From Metopolophium dirhodum (lineage: Eukaryota; Arthropoda; Insecta; Hemiptera; Aphididae), in NCBI RefSeq assembly GCF_019925205.1, contig NC_083560.1, positions 6,510,001 to 6,574,000 of the forward strand: a DNA stretch of 64,000 nt, read 5' to 3'. Under the pieces are notes generated by a model. That model did not search any database. It was not told where the DNA came from and saw only the letters and a list, made by a program, of their open reading frames with translations. A program made the position numbers and the translations under genes. Numbering within the stretch: the first letter of the stretch is position 1; each line of letters opens with the position of its first letter. Of the stretch, positions 36,282 through 47,377 are shown in pieces.

Positions 36282-39200
36282 TATGTATGTATGTATGTAT
36301 GAATACTGTTTAAATATATAAGAATATCAAATATGTAAGGATATAGGTATACAAGTGTGTGCATACTATGTAAGTAATATATGTGTATGCCTATATTATG
36401 TAGATGACTTATTGATGTGTAGGTACCTATATATATATATATATATATATGAATGTTTATATGTATATATAGTTATGTTAACTATAAAATATGTTTAGGC
36501 GTTTGTAATATCGAATATGTATATATGATTTAATGTGGGTTTTCATAATATCATACTAGGTATCGCGTATTCATGTAGGTAACTATAGAACTAAGTGATG
36601 GGTTGATAATAGTTTTTAGTATTATTTTTTTTTTTTACTTATTGTTATATATATATATATATTATAATTCTCACTACACATGACGAATAATAATAACAAT
36701 AATAACAGTTAAAGAGATTTATTTTTTCTCGTATATACCTATAATCCGTGTATGTATATATAAGCTATGATTTTAGTCTAATGTAATCTCATACAATATT
36801 TCAATGTTTGTATGATTGATTAAAAATATAAGTATCTGTAATATTATTCAGGATAGGTTAGCCTGATAGTATTGTGTATATAAACATACAATAACAAGAA
36901 TCTATGTATGTTCCCACATGTATGCACATTGTAACATGAGCCTGTATGGAAAATGACTAATAATATGAAAATTTTTAATTGTTAAATTGATAAAGATGTT
37001 GGTAAGATAGGTACTACAGATGTGACGTTAATTATTGTATATTTCTAAATTTAGGTAATAAACCGCATAAAGTATCTGCTGAAATGAGAGATATTGTTAA
37101 TAGTTCTTAATTTTTCGATATTATAACTTATACAATAATATATGGCGGTGGTGTTATATGCCTGTGTGTATGACGGTAAAATAAAAATATTATACAAGTG
37201 ATATGACTGTTGTACGTATGTGCTGATAAAATATACGCATCGGCCACTTGAGTGATATGTAAGTTGTTGATGTGCAAGCACACATGCGTTTTCTCATATG
37301 TAAGCGTGGAAAAAATATGTTTTTGAGAGTGTTTCGTTGGTGGTGACTGTGACTGGTAATGTTGTGTGTTTTTCCCGTGTACATGCATGAATTAATATAT
37401 ATATATATGTCGGTCAGGTTATTGATAATATGTAAGTTGTTGTATGCGCGTTCGTGTATGTGTTTTCTCATGCACAGGTATGAATAATATAGAACACGAG
37501 ATCAGAGGATCAAGGGATCAAGAATACTGAATAAGTGATAGGTAATGATTAAGGATTAGTGATCAAGAGGGGTATATATTGTGTAATAATAATATGGTAG
37601 GTGTGATACATAATGTAAAAAATAAATATTACACAAGTGATAATGGCTTTTACATGTATGTTTTTCTCATTCGTTCTTAAAATATATCAATATTGTTGAT
37701 TAACAATAGTTAAGGTTTTATTAGCAAACAAACATGTAGATGCATGACTAGTCTTGATGAATGTTGTTTTTCTCAGATGTATTACATAACAATTGATCAA
37801 GACGTTGTTTGATACATAATGTATCCGTTGGTTCGAAAGTATAAAGGAGATATGAAAATTAATATACCGTTGGATATATAATATGGATGAGGCATCATAT
37901 ACGTTTTTATATATTATTACCTAGAAGATGACGAAATACCGAGAAATATATGTTACTCAGATAATGATACAATTTTATAATCCATTTAATGGATAAGTAA
38001 GAACCTTGTAAATATTTATTGTAAACCTTAATATTATTTTAATAATTGAAAATACTTTTTATATATCGTGTCTTTTTGTTTCATATAAACTATTTAATTT
38101 CCTATAAATATTAGAATAATCTACGTCTCACATTGCGTAGGTGCTGGTGCGGGGTGTTTGGCGAATGTTGATTGAGACGGCTGTGGTGTAACCTTATGTA
38201 GCATTATTACCAATAAATAAAAAAACTTTGTATCATGATCGGGGGGACGAGCAGTTAAATATAATATATGCAGGGAGAATCGTAGGATCCTATAGATATA
38301 AATAGGTTAGGGGCAGATATGTAAATATCAGAATCTTAAATAATATATTTAAATTACTAGGATTCCATTTCAGTTATAATTATGGTTTATTGTCTACTAA
38401 GCACTGACAAATAATAATAATACTCGCAAATATAATATTCCTAAGCTATATTCTATTATAATATGTGACTGTATCGTAGTCATACATAGTCGTAGTGTGT
38501 ATTGAGATATGAGGTGTATAGTGAACTGCTTTACTAATCCATGGTGTGTGTTGGTCATAGCCCTTGCAATTATGTGTGTGTGTTTTAATATTAATGTATC
38601 GATCAGCAGTTAATCGTACATAAGGTAGAGTTCGTATTATATACATAAGTGTTATGAAACATATAAATATGTTATATTATTATATTTATAATTGTTACAA
38701 CTTGTTTTTAAATATCACGGTTGTTTTTATTTTACACAAAAATTAAAATATTAAAATGAAAAGTAAGTATAAGCATATTTGTGTTTAATTCAAATATATT
38801 AGATTAAATGTTGTATTATTTCAAACATTAAAATAAATGTAGTAGGTATATAAACGGTGAAGTCGAAATAGGATACTATAATTTTTGCATTTAGTGACCA
38901 AACTATATACTCAAAGACGACGTCCAAGACCCTCAGAGTCGATATCGTCTATTCTCCTTAGTCAGTATACCTACTAGTTACACAAATTCATAATATTGTG
39001 TGTCATAAATATATAATTTTGTGTATGTTGTCGAGTAATCCTTTGAGCTGTATAAAATAGTTAGATCTATGTATTTTAATAGGAATTACAATTTTGTAGT
39101 CGTAATTGACGAGGGATGGCGGGGGTGAAAAATACTTTCTAGGGTGGATGGATTGGAATGAGGGTGGATGGATTGGAATGTTTAAATGCATCTACGTAAT

Positions 39201-39664
39201 TGCGACTATGTTTTTTGTAAGTATGACTTTTGTGTCTTAATATATTGATATGTACCTAAGCTGTATAATATGTTTGGTTGTGTGTGTGTTTGTGATGTTG
39301 TATGTGTGTATGTATGTATATAATATGCGACTATGTAAGTATCTAAATATGTATGAACTATCCTATGGGTATATGAGTGTAAGTGTGTTGTGCTAGAGAA
39401 ATGTGTGAATGAAACTCATCATCATCTGTAAACGATTAAACGATTGACCATATATACATATATATATATATTATAATTAATATTTCCGTATGTTGTCGGG
39501 GAGAGGAATGTGTGAATGCAAGCGAATGTACCTATATTCCGACGTGTATATTTTGAAAATAAATAATTTTACAAGTTTATGTCTGTGTGTGTTTGAGATT
39601 TATTCTCATGTATAACGAAGGACTGGGTGGCTTGTTTGGTATACTATAATGGAATACTGGAATC

Positions 39665-39695
<31 letters not shown>

Positions 39696-39756
39696 ATGTG
39701 ATGTGATATGAATGTATGTATCTATGCATGCATGCGTTGTACCTATGTATGATAAG

Positions 39757-39761
39757 GTATA
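39757..39761. other. Empty BEL target in the right arm
   Basis: Plus-strand GTATA, within AAGGTATATAATA, is the single uninterrupted counterpart of the duplicated TATAC flanking the BEL element in the left arm. The flanking sequence on both sides matches. Confidence 0.9.
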
Positions 39762-40026
39762 TAATATATATGTTGAGCTTGTGTGTGTTGTAAATATTAT
39801 TATATAAGTTCAGAATGAAAACTGATGAGTACTGTATAGTGTGTAATACCATATTAATAGTTTGTATGTGTATGGTTATATCATATTTATATGAATAAAT
39901 ATACCTATGCGTTTTATTGATATGTAAGTAATAATAGTATATAATATTATGGTATAATATTTGTATATAGGTATGTGTGATGTTGTAGGTACCCTTATAT
40001 TATATTATGAGCATAACGTATGTTCG

Positions 40027-40113
40027 TATATATGTATGTATGTATGTATGTATGTGTATGTGGGTATGTATTTATGTTATGTATGTATGTATGTATGTAT
40101 GTTTGTATGTATG

Positions 40114-40144
<31 letters not shown>

Positions 40145-40230
40145 GTGTGTATGTATGCATGTATGTGTGTGTATTGTATAGGTATGTATGTGTGTTGTGT
40201 GTATGTATGTGTATGTATGATACAAATGTA
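40027..40230 (-). repeat. (TATG)n microsatellite, right arm
   Basis: Mirror of the CATA tract at 24508-24705, with a slightly different unit count and interruptions. Confidence 0.9.
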
Positions 40231-40244
40231 GGTACATCAGAATA

Positions 40245-40750
40245 TTTTATATATATATTTTTTTTTTAAAGGGGCTGTCTTGTATTTGAAGGGGAAGGGG
40301 TAAAATATATGTCGGATAAGTGTTCGATATAGTCGATACAAATGTACATCAGAATATTATACATACTTTTTTTTAAGGGGAGGTAATGTATTTGAAGGGG
40401 AATGGGTAAAATAATAATATGTCAGACAAGTGTTCGATATAGTCGATACAAATGTACATCAGAATATTATACATACTTTTTTTAAGGGGAGGTAATGTAT
40501 TTGAAGGGGAAGGGGTAAAAATATATGTCAGACAAGTGTTCGATATAGTCGATACAAATGTACATCAGAATATTTATACATACTTTTTTTAAGGGGAGGT
40601 AATTGTATTTGAAGGGGAAGGGGTAAAATATATGTCAGACAAGTGTTCGATATAGTCGATACAAATGTACATCAGAATATTATATATATTTTTTTTTAAA
40701 GGGGAGGTACTGTATTTTGAAGGGGAAGGGGTAAAATATATGTCGGTCAC
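40245..40750 (-). repeat. Tandem array, ~105-bp unit, five copies (right arm)
   Basis: Mirror of 23975-24480 with the same number of units. Several one- and two-base indels break the long frame that the left array happens to contain. Confidence 0.9.
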
Positions 40751-40925
40751 GTGTCGGATCGGGTGGTATGTGACGAGTGTATGTGTGTTGCGGGTTGCCT
40801 ATATCGAGTAATTAATACAAGTTTGGGAGGTGCGTGTACTTCGAATTGCCTATACAGAGGTGCCTATGCTTTTACATGTAAAATTTAAGGGGGAGGTGCT
40901 CCAGAACCTACATATTTATACTACT

Positions 40926-40931
40926 GCATTG
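40926..40931. other. Right target duplicate of element D (GCATTG)
   Basis: Follows the final CT of D; partner of 23793-23798. Confidence 0.75.
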
Positions 40932-41058
40932 TTACAATCTCTATCTCTAACTCAAGCTATGCTTAAAAGAGATGGATAATCAAGTATTGTAATTATCAAA
41001 TTGAATATTGTAAATTGTAAAATTTTAATGATAAATAATAAAAAAAAAAAAAAAAATG
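40926..41058 (+). pseudogene. Probable LINE 3' tail with poly(A)
   Basis: After the D element the sequence runs TTACAATCTCTATCTC and ends AATAATA followed by 17 A. Position, orientation and the A-tail fit the end of the LINE whose RT remnant is at 22857-23508. The link is inferred from the D target duplication, since removing D would join the two pieces. Confidence 0.55.
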
Positions 41059-41084
41059 CGCTATAATACTACAAAATGTGTATA

Positions 41085-42345
41085 AAAAAATATGGGTAAG
41101 TGGATATCGCTCTGCTGTACAGTAGGTTACAAGTGGGTCACTGTAATGGATGGTGTTAAATTTGAATTCAATGATATAATATTATTGTATACGAAATACA
41201 ATTCTGAGCGGTGACGGTTTGTCAGTGTGGGTATCTTATATTATATTATACTGTTAAATGTTATTCATTATTATTAATACAGAAGCCGGTTGAATAAATA
41301 TTATAAAATTACATGATATTACCAAGTATATTTCATGGTATTATTGTAAAAAAAGTAATTAATATATAACCTATTTACGTGGAGCCTTGTCTTAAATTTT
41401 CAATCCTTAACTATAAATAATTAACATTTTATACATTTTTAACAAAATAATTATTAAATTTTAAATTTGATAAATTTTGTTAAAATTTGAACTTAAAATA
41501 CTTATAAAAAAAATTGTGCCAATATATTTTTAATATTATTTAACTGCTATTGTAAAAATCAGATAAGGAGCTTTGCATTAAATGTTCACGCTTGATTACC
41601 TAACAAATAAAATAAAATTGTTATTTATAGAAAAAAAAAACTAAAAAAATTGAAAACTGACAATGTCCGTAAACAGCTCAAAAAGAGTCAAAATATTTTG
41701 AAAATGTTATGGTGTATAGAAAATGCTAATATAAACATTCAGTGAAATTTTCAAGAATCTACAGTCATTCATTTTTTTAATTACAATAAAATAAGAAAAT
41801 TGTAACATGAGAAATCAAGTGATATCTAATGTTGTAAAAATATGAATTTCAAACGCACATAAATATTCAATTTGACTTTTTTATGGACAATATTTTATTT
41901 GGTAAAGGTTGACAAACTTATTAAGAATCTTGTATTATATTTTCAAGTCTTAGATTTAAAAAGAAAATTTTTATGAATTCTCAACTCAAAATAATTTGAT
42001 AATTTTCTTGATTTTTCCGTATTTTTTTAAGATTTGAACTTTAAATGGTTTTAAATAAAAACTGTGACTAAGGATCTTGAACTTTTTTCAAATATCATTG
42101 TAATATTATATTAAGAGCCTTGTATTACATTTTCAAGCTTTTTTACCCAACAAAAATAGTTTTATCAACATCCATAGAAAAAAAAAACTAATAAAATTGG
42201 AAACTGACAATGTTCCTACACATTTCAAAACAAATCAAAATATTTTTAAATTTTATCGTGTATATAAAATATATACAACCAGTGAAAATTTTTTTATGTT
42301 TATACGTTCATTTGTTTAAGAGTTGCACCAAAAACTAAAATGAAT
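41085..42345 (+). repeat. Repeat Y, near-complete copy (Y6)
   Basis: Runs from TATGGGTAAGTGGATATCGC through the GGTGACGGTTTGTCAGTG block and the long AT-rich body. The distal TIR-like end is replaced by the start of repeat W3. Confidence 0.65.
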
Positions 42346-42860
42346 GTGTAAAATTTATATTATTTATATTTATCAATTTTATGAATCGAGAGTTTTCTGG
42401 TGGTGATCGGCCTTATTGATCGAGTGTAACCGGTCGTATGTTATTTAATAATTATTAATTTATTGTATTGTGTTTGCGTGCATACGCCGCGTAAGAATAT
42501 TATTTTCTGTGTTGAGATTAGATAAATACATTTTTATCTAGATAAAAAAAAAGTTTACTTTTTAATACCTACTATAAAGTCTAACTTTTGAGAGTATAGC
42601 TTAGATACTACTTAGGAGTTCGGACTTCGATATTAAATAAACACCGGCCAGGGCCGGATCTAAGCTTTTTAACACCTGTGGAAAATGAATAAAATACGCC
42701 CATTTCAGGGAGATGACCAAAATTAGTATTTTTTATACGAAAAATTAAGCACACTCACACAGTATTGCGAGGACCAACCATTTACAAAGCCTTTCGCAAT
42801 ATACTTGACCAATAAATTATTTACCACGAATAATTTAAGCGATTTTAACTTAAAAATGAA
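42346..42860 (+). repeat. Repeat W, copy 3, first part
   Basis: Direct copy of 4150-4680, including the CCGGCCAGGGCCGG core near 42644. The match breaks after AACTTAAAAATGAA. The missing end reappears at 45055-45172, so about 2.2 kb was inserted. Confidence 0.7.
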
Positions 42861-43103
42861 TTTATTATATTATTTATAAATTAAAAACAAAATAATAAAA
42901 TAAATAACAAAATTAACTTAACTTACTTCTTAAAATGAAAAATTAACTCGTTAATTGCATGTTAATTAAGAAAGAAATGTAGTAAGTTAACCGTTAAGTT
43001 AATGAAAAGCCAAAGTAACTAGTTAATGCCCAGCCTTGTCTTTAACTATAAAAATAAATTAGATGAAAAAAACAGTTTATAATAAAAAAAATTAACCAAA
43101 TAA
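42861..43103. other. AT-rich stretch, nothing recognised
   Basis: Internal short repeats built on AACTTA and TTAATTAA; no gene. Confidence 0.35.
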
Positions 43104-43480
43104 TCTATACTAATATATATAAAGCTGTAGAGTTTGTGTTTGAACGCGCTAATCCCGGGAACTACTAGTTCGAATTGAAAAATTATTTTTTTGTTGGATA
43201 GTCCATTTACCGAAGGCCTTATGACATCATGCTACCACCAATTAATAGAAGGGCTCAAACAGGGATTTTGAGATTTACGATGGAATTATTTGTTTATAAA
43301 TGGTTGCTATTGGTTATTCGGGCAGATCAGGTACAAGCATGCATCAAATCGAATTTTCGCAAATTGCCTTTTGTAATTTCTTATGGGCCACGAAGTGCGC
43401 AGGATCAGGTAGGTATATTATATACAAATGAATGTTTGTGTGCAGATCTCTGGGAAGAAGATTGGTCAATTTAAAAAGGG
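43104..43480 (+). mobile_element. Helitron-like 5' end
   Basis: Starts TCTATACTAATATATATAAA immediately after an A and continues GAACGCGCTAATCCCGGGAA and TTGGATAGTCCATTTACCGA. These phrases are typical of insect Helitron 5' regions, and TC is the expected terminus. No Rep/helicase coding sequence follows, and a CTRR 3' end with hairpin is not clear; an ATCTACC-GC-AGGTAGAT hairpin at 43651-43667 is a possible candidate. The 81-codon frame at 43229-43474 is not a known protein. Confidence 0.45.
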
Positions 43481-45054
43481 TTACATTTGGTTTTTTTTTA
43501 ATTATCGGATTTTAGTACGGTTAGGTTAGATTAGGATTATGTATTAATTGATTATATCAATCAACCGTATTATATCAAAATAAACTTGGTATAACTTTGA
43601 TACTTTAGAGTTAGATCATACACTTACGTACAAACAGCACTGGGTCCGCGATCTACCGCAGGTAGATTGACTATCTGATAGAATACTGCTGCGAATCAGA
43701 ATTTTTGTTCCAGGCAACAGAAAAGTTAAGATACATTTTTAACACCATACACCGAATATTAAATAACAAATAAAACAAAGTTTGAGTCATATAGAGTTGG
43801 TACATTTATTGTATTTAAAAAGCTACGAACTTGTCATTTAATAAATAATTTGAAAACAATTAAATTAGTAGCAAGTTACATTTTAAGTAGTACTTATTTG
43901 AAAAAATATACAATTGTTTTACATAACAATAAATTACAATTAATAGTGCCATTTATAAGATTAAGTTTTAAAAAACTATCTACGTAATAATATAAAAAAA
44001 ATTGTATAAAATATATTAATATAATAATATGTATATAATATATATTATAATATGAAAGAAAACTATGTCATTTACCATACTTTATTATATCATTAATCGG
44101 AGAGTACCTATGTTATAAACTAGCCGTTGACCCAACTGCTTAGTCCACAGGGTTGCAGGTAGCACGAACGATGTTGATTGGATTTGTAGGACTTAGTAAA
44201 GCTTAGCTCGCAAGTAGAATGAGCATACACGTCTAATCTACAGGCCGTTTCGGGTCTGGTTTTATAAGGCCTCATGCTCTCCTACTTCCCCAGCTCCCCC
44301 TGGTCTATCGATATATCCGTGGACCTCACAGGACGTGATTCAAAATATTATCTATACATACCCACGCCTGGCTATTCCAAGAATCATATCCCATTATCGT
44401 CTTTAAAATATATTTATATGCCACCCGTTAATATTTAGATACTATGCATTATTGATATATATATATAATATTATAAGTAATAATTATACTATATCATATT
44501 CACATGACTATGATATATGATTGATTATATATTCTACTGTAAGCTTTTTTATATAGTTGTTCAGAAATGCGTACTACGGTTTAATTAATGTGTTTCAAAT
44601 ATTAATTATTACGAGTGCTTGACCATCTGGTCGCAGATCGCCAACCCCTTTCTTATATTATGTGAACCGGCTCGTGTATCGATCGTCCTTGATAACGTTA
44701 TTATCATGTTTAGGCGAGGTTATTCATCCTCATCGGAATGTGATCCCAAGGTTGCCTTGCTTTCTGGATGTATGCCTACAGCGTATTTTAATAAGATTTA
44801 TGACATTGACTTATATATTTAAATTATGTGCTTGTCTTTATCTAATCCTCTATGTTATCTAATATATCTCAAGACGAAACGGATCACAATAATATAGTAT
44901 CGTATACGGACGGGTATTTCCACGGCACTGCGAACCTATTTCATATTTTGTCCTTTTTAATTTGTAAATCAATGTTATTAGTTATTACTTATTAATTACT
45001 ACTTATCTCGATTAAAATTAAATTATTTTATTTTATTCGCATACCCAATATTAC
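43481..45054. other. Unassigned insert inside W3
   Basis: Mostly AT-rich. Two pockets are richer in GC (about 44110-44380 and 44605-44770) and may be pieces of LTRs or of a decayed gene, but no domain or paired terminus could be supported. Two overlapping frames near 44619-44862 show no family. Confidence 0.3.
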
Positions 45055-45172
45055 ACATTTCCTGTAAAATATTATTTTGTAGTTTTGACTTTTGTTTTTA
45101 AGTTCATTTTCAATTTTAAAACATTAAAAATACGCCCACGAAAATTTTACGCCCAGGGATAAATCCCCGGCG
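45055..45172 (+). repeat. Repeat W, copy 3, end part
   Basis: Matches 4915-5030, including AATTTTACGCCCAGGGATAA, and closes the W copy begun at 42346. It abuts the LINE fragment directly, with the last few bases shared by the junction. Confidence 0.6.
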
Positions 45173-45692
45173 TGTCCAGCATGCATATCGGCCTGTAGCT
45201 GGAAGGCGACTCGGCCGGCTTGTCAGGGCCTTTGCGGATCAGCACGAGTCAGGCCCTCTTCCAGCAGGGCGGGAAGGTGAGGGCGCGCAAGCAGTCGTTG
45301 TACACCCTTAGAGCGCTACTTGGATCTGTAGTCACGAACGCCTTCAGGATCTCGTTTGGTATGCCAGACGGTCCAGAGGCTCTCCCTACCGAGAGTCTCT
45401 TGGCCGCCTTCGTCAGGTCGTCTCTCGTGAACCGCGGGATGGTCCTGGTGAGCTCTAGGGTGTCACGCGCGGGGTGGAGCGTTTCAAACATATTGTGGAC
45501 TGCCGCAGAGGGGGCCTGGTCCCAGTTCGTTGCGGGAGCCGCGGGGAACAGGGTGTCGGCAATCTCAGCCTCTCTGCCCCTGGAGGCCGCTCCCGGGTTT
45601 CGGGTGCCGAGTTTTCTCATTACAATCTTGTACGGCTTGCTCCATGGATTGACGTTGACCTCCCTGCACAGATCAGACCAGCACTTCCACAA
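45168..45692 (-). pseudogene. R1-clade non-LTR retrotransposon fragment
   Basis: The minus-strand reading begins KCWSDLCREVNVNPWSKPYK and proceeds to LSVGRASGPSGIPNEILKAF and LTFPPCWKRA. This is the region just before and at the start of the RT domain (RAxGPDGIPNEV and FPxxWK..R motifs) of R1-type elements. A TGA at 45249-45251 interrupts; the frame then continues LVLIRKGPDKPAESPSSYRP and ends at 45168. The TGA sits where an Arg CGA codon would be expected, consistent with CpG decay. Both ends are truncated. GC content is far above the surroundings. A plus-strand frame of 185 codons over the same DNA is a shadow. Confidence 0.8.
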
Positions 45693-45940
45693 TGTACATA
45701 ATAAACATGATATTAAATGTACTTTACATAATAACAATAACTGTAAATCTACTAAAAAATATTTAAATACATACTAAAACTGTTATAAAGGTTCATAATA
45801 ATTAAAGTTTACTATGACGATTAGGATTAAAAAGAGATTTCTGGAACCACAACCTGCTGGCACAACCCTATACCTGATGGCACAACCCGTGAAACCCGTT
45901 GCACAACCCACATACATCTATACATCTATACACCTACACC
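45693..45940. other. Short unassigned stretch with CACAACCC motifs
   Basis: Contains three imperfect GGCACAACCC-type repeats at 45850-45910. Nothing else was recognised. Confidence 0.35.
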
Positions 45941-46150
45941 AATGAAATTATGATATTTTTGCCCATTTTTTACTAAAATATTGTGATGTTTCCATAATAT
46001 GGTTTTTTCCAATTTTGATATTTTTACTTATTTTAGCAAGATTTCTGTATTTACACACAGACAGCTATGTTTTTTTTTTTTTTTTTATCAAAATCGGTAC
46101 ATTATAATGTATATTCACATTGTCGAGTATATTTTTAGGTTCCTGCATAA
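45941..46150 (-). repeat. Segment S, inverted copy of part of the D spacer
   Basis: Matches 35584-35792 in inverse orientation, including ACACACAGACAGCTATG and the GATGTTTCCATAATATG string. It abuts block C2 directly. Confidence 0.75.
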
Positions 46151-46258
46151 ATATAAATATAAAAAGGAACTCACATAATTTGGCGGCGCACTGCTGGCCA
46201 GCTGCTACCTGCGCCTAAATAGTTTGTGTCCACATTAGTGGCACTAATATTACAATTT

Positions 46259-47377
46259 TGTAACGGGATAAACCGTCACTGTATTAAAATGGTCCTTTTC
46301 AGGACCACCAAACACAACAGTATGGCAACATAATGCGACACAAGTAATAGACGCGACATATTAGAATAAGTAGTTTACCAACAGGAAAATTTCACGGAAA
46401 TAACAAGCAAGAACCACATTAACAAAGCGAACACCAACGGGTCGAGGTGTGGTTATTGCTTATCAAAGCAACCATCCTCGACCAATCACAGGACAACAAA
46501 GGGAAACAAATAGTATATATACCGGGGACAGTTCACCGGTCAAATCAACCCACCACACCAGTCTTCAACATATCTTCTACAAGTCAACAAGCACTATAGA
46601 AGACCCGAAGACCTGAAGACCCGAAGACTATCAACGCAGCAGCAACACCGACCTGAACGACACCGGCGAAGCTGATCCGACCTAACCAGTCCACGACGAC
46701 GCACCCTGAACGCACCGATCTAACGTGATCGCCCGATACCGCCGAGACTCAACAGTACCCGGCATACCTGGCTAATAAGCGCCACTTCACGGACCGACGA
46801 CGCCAAGCCTACCGTGTACATCCAGCGATCGACGACAACGGATAGCCGCCACACCGGGACCTGATTGACCCACCGACGGCAGCGTATAATATAATTATAC
46901 TCCGGCGATCCATTACTGACAGTCCACCCGTTCAATCGAGTCCAGTCACACCGTTGGACGAATACCAAGACACGCCGGGAACCGACTTCGCGACGTAACT
47001 TGGCCAATCGACTATTCAGCAAGCCGACAAGTAGTACCACGTTTCCCCCTACGGCGAGCTATTTCGAGTTTCGCCGCGAGGAAGAACCGAACCCACACGA
47101 CTTGCTCGAGTCCGTGCACGGACGGTTTCTACTCTCCCCTATTATTGTATTACTTCTACGAAACGTATAGGCAAGTCCCGACTATTGTTTTGCTCGCGCC
47201 TCTTCAGGCCCGAACCCGCCCGCCGCGGCCGCTTCCTTAAGCCTGCCGCGCGGCCCGGGATAACTTGCCCCGATCATTATAAACATTACTTATTGGTTAT
47301 ATAATAAACGAATCATAACAATACACAACGCATTGGTATTTACGACACGGGACGTCACGAACAGACGCTCCGTATCA
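46259..47377 (+). mobile_element. Solo LTR, 1119 bp, probably Ty3/gypsy type
   Basis: Starts TGTAACGGGATAAACC and ends GCTCCGTATCA, flanked by ATTT on both sides (46255-46258 and 47378-47381). The same locus in three paralogous blocks (about 1340, 15475 and 51660) is uninterrupted, which fixes the borders independently. It has a TATA-like string (GTATATATACC near 46513) and AATAAACG near 47303, suggesting plus orientation. GC content is much higher than the surroundings. There is no internal sequence, so it is an LTR-LTR recombination product. The class is inferred from the 4-bp duplication and the TGTAACGGG start. Confidence 0.75.

Larger units (their letters stand above)
23799..40925. mobile_element. 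Element D: giant fold-back TIR element (Polinton-like ends)
   Basis: Two inverted arms of 4638 bp (left, after removing the BEL insertion and one target copy) and 4644 bp (right) flank a 936-bp spacer, 10.2 kb in all without the BEL insertion. The termini are AGTAGTATA and TATACTACT, and the first 75 bp of both arms are identical by eye. An exact 6-bp direct repeat, GCATTG, brackets the unit. Polinton/Maverick elements are known for AG/CT-type ends, long TIRs and 6-bp duplications, so D fits a non-autonomous member. Against this, it encodes no protein-primed polymerase, integrase, ATPase or capsid protein, and arms of 4.6 kb are unusually long. An unrelated fold-back family remains possible. 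The arms differ by small indels (for example a 20-bp duplication near 39160-39180), so they are not an assembly mirror. Confidence 0.8.
36282..40925 (-). repeat. Right TIR of D (uninterrupted arm)
   Basis: The full 4644-bp arm without the BEL insertion, ending in TATACTACT. Small differences from the left arm include single-base run lengths, a 20-bp tandem duplication near 39160-39180 and shorter CA and CATA tracts. Confidence 0.9.

Noticed and set aside
32976..38646. Short frames that recur identically in both D arms (66, 65 and 76 residues)
   Set aside because: Arm identity explains the sharing. They are His/Thr/Tyr-rich translations of CA/TA-rich DNA without recognisable domains.
23799..40925. 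Palindrome as an assembly artefact
   Set aside because: The arms differ by small indels and by a whole retrotransposon with its target duplication, and a 6-bp duplication brackets the unit; a mirrored misassembly would not create these. Long reads would still be welcome.
43229..43474. 81-codon frame near the Helitron-like start
   Set aside because: Overlaps known Helitron-type terminal phrases and shows no protein family.
45220..45777. 185-codon plus-strand frame
   Set aside because: Opposite strand of the R1-type LINE fragment, which has clear RT-associated motifs; the plus frame has none.
46720..47040. 106-codon minus-strand frame
   Set aside because: Lies wholly inside the solo LTR, whose higher GC content lengthens chance frames.
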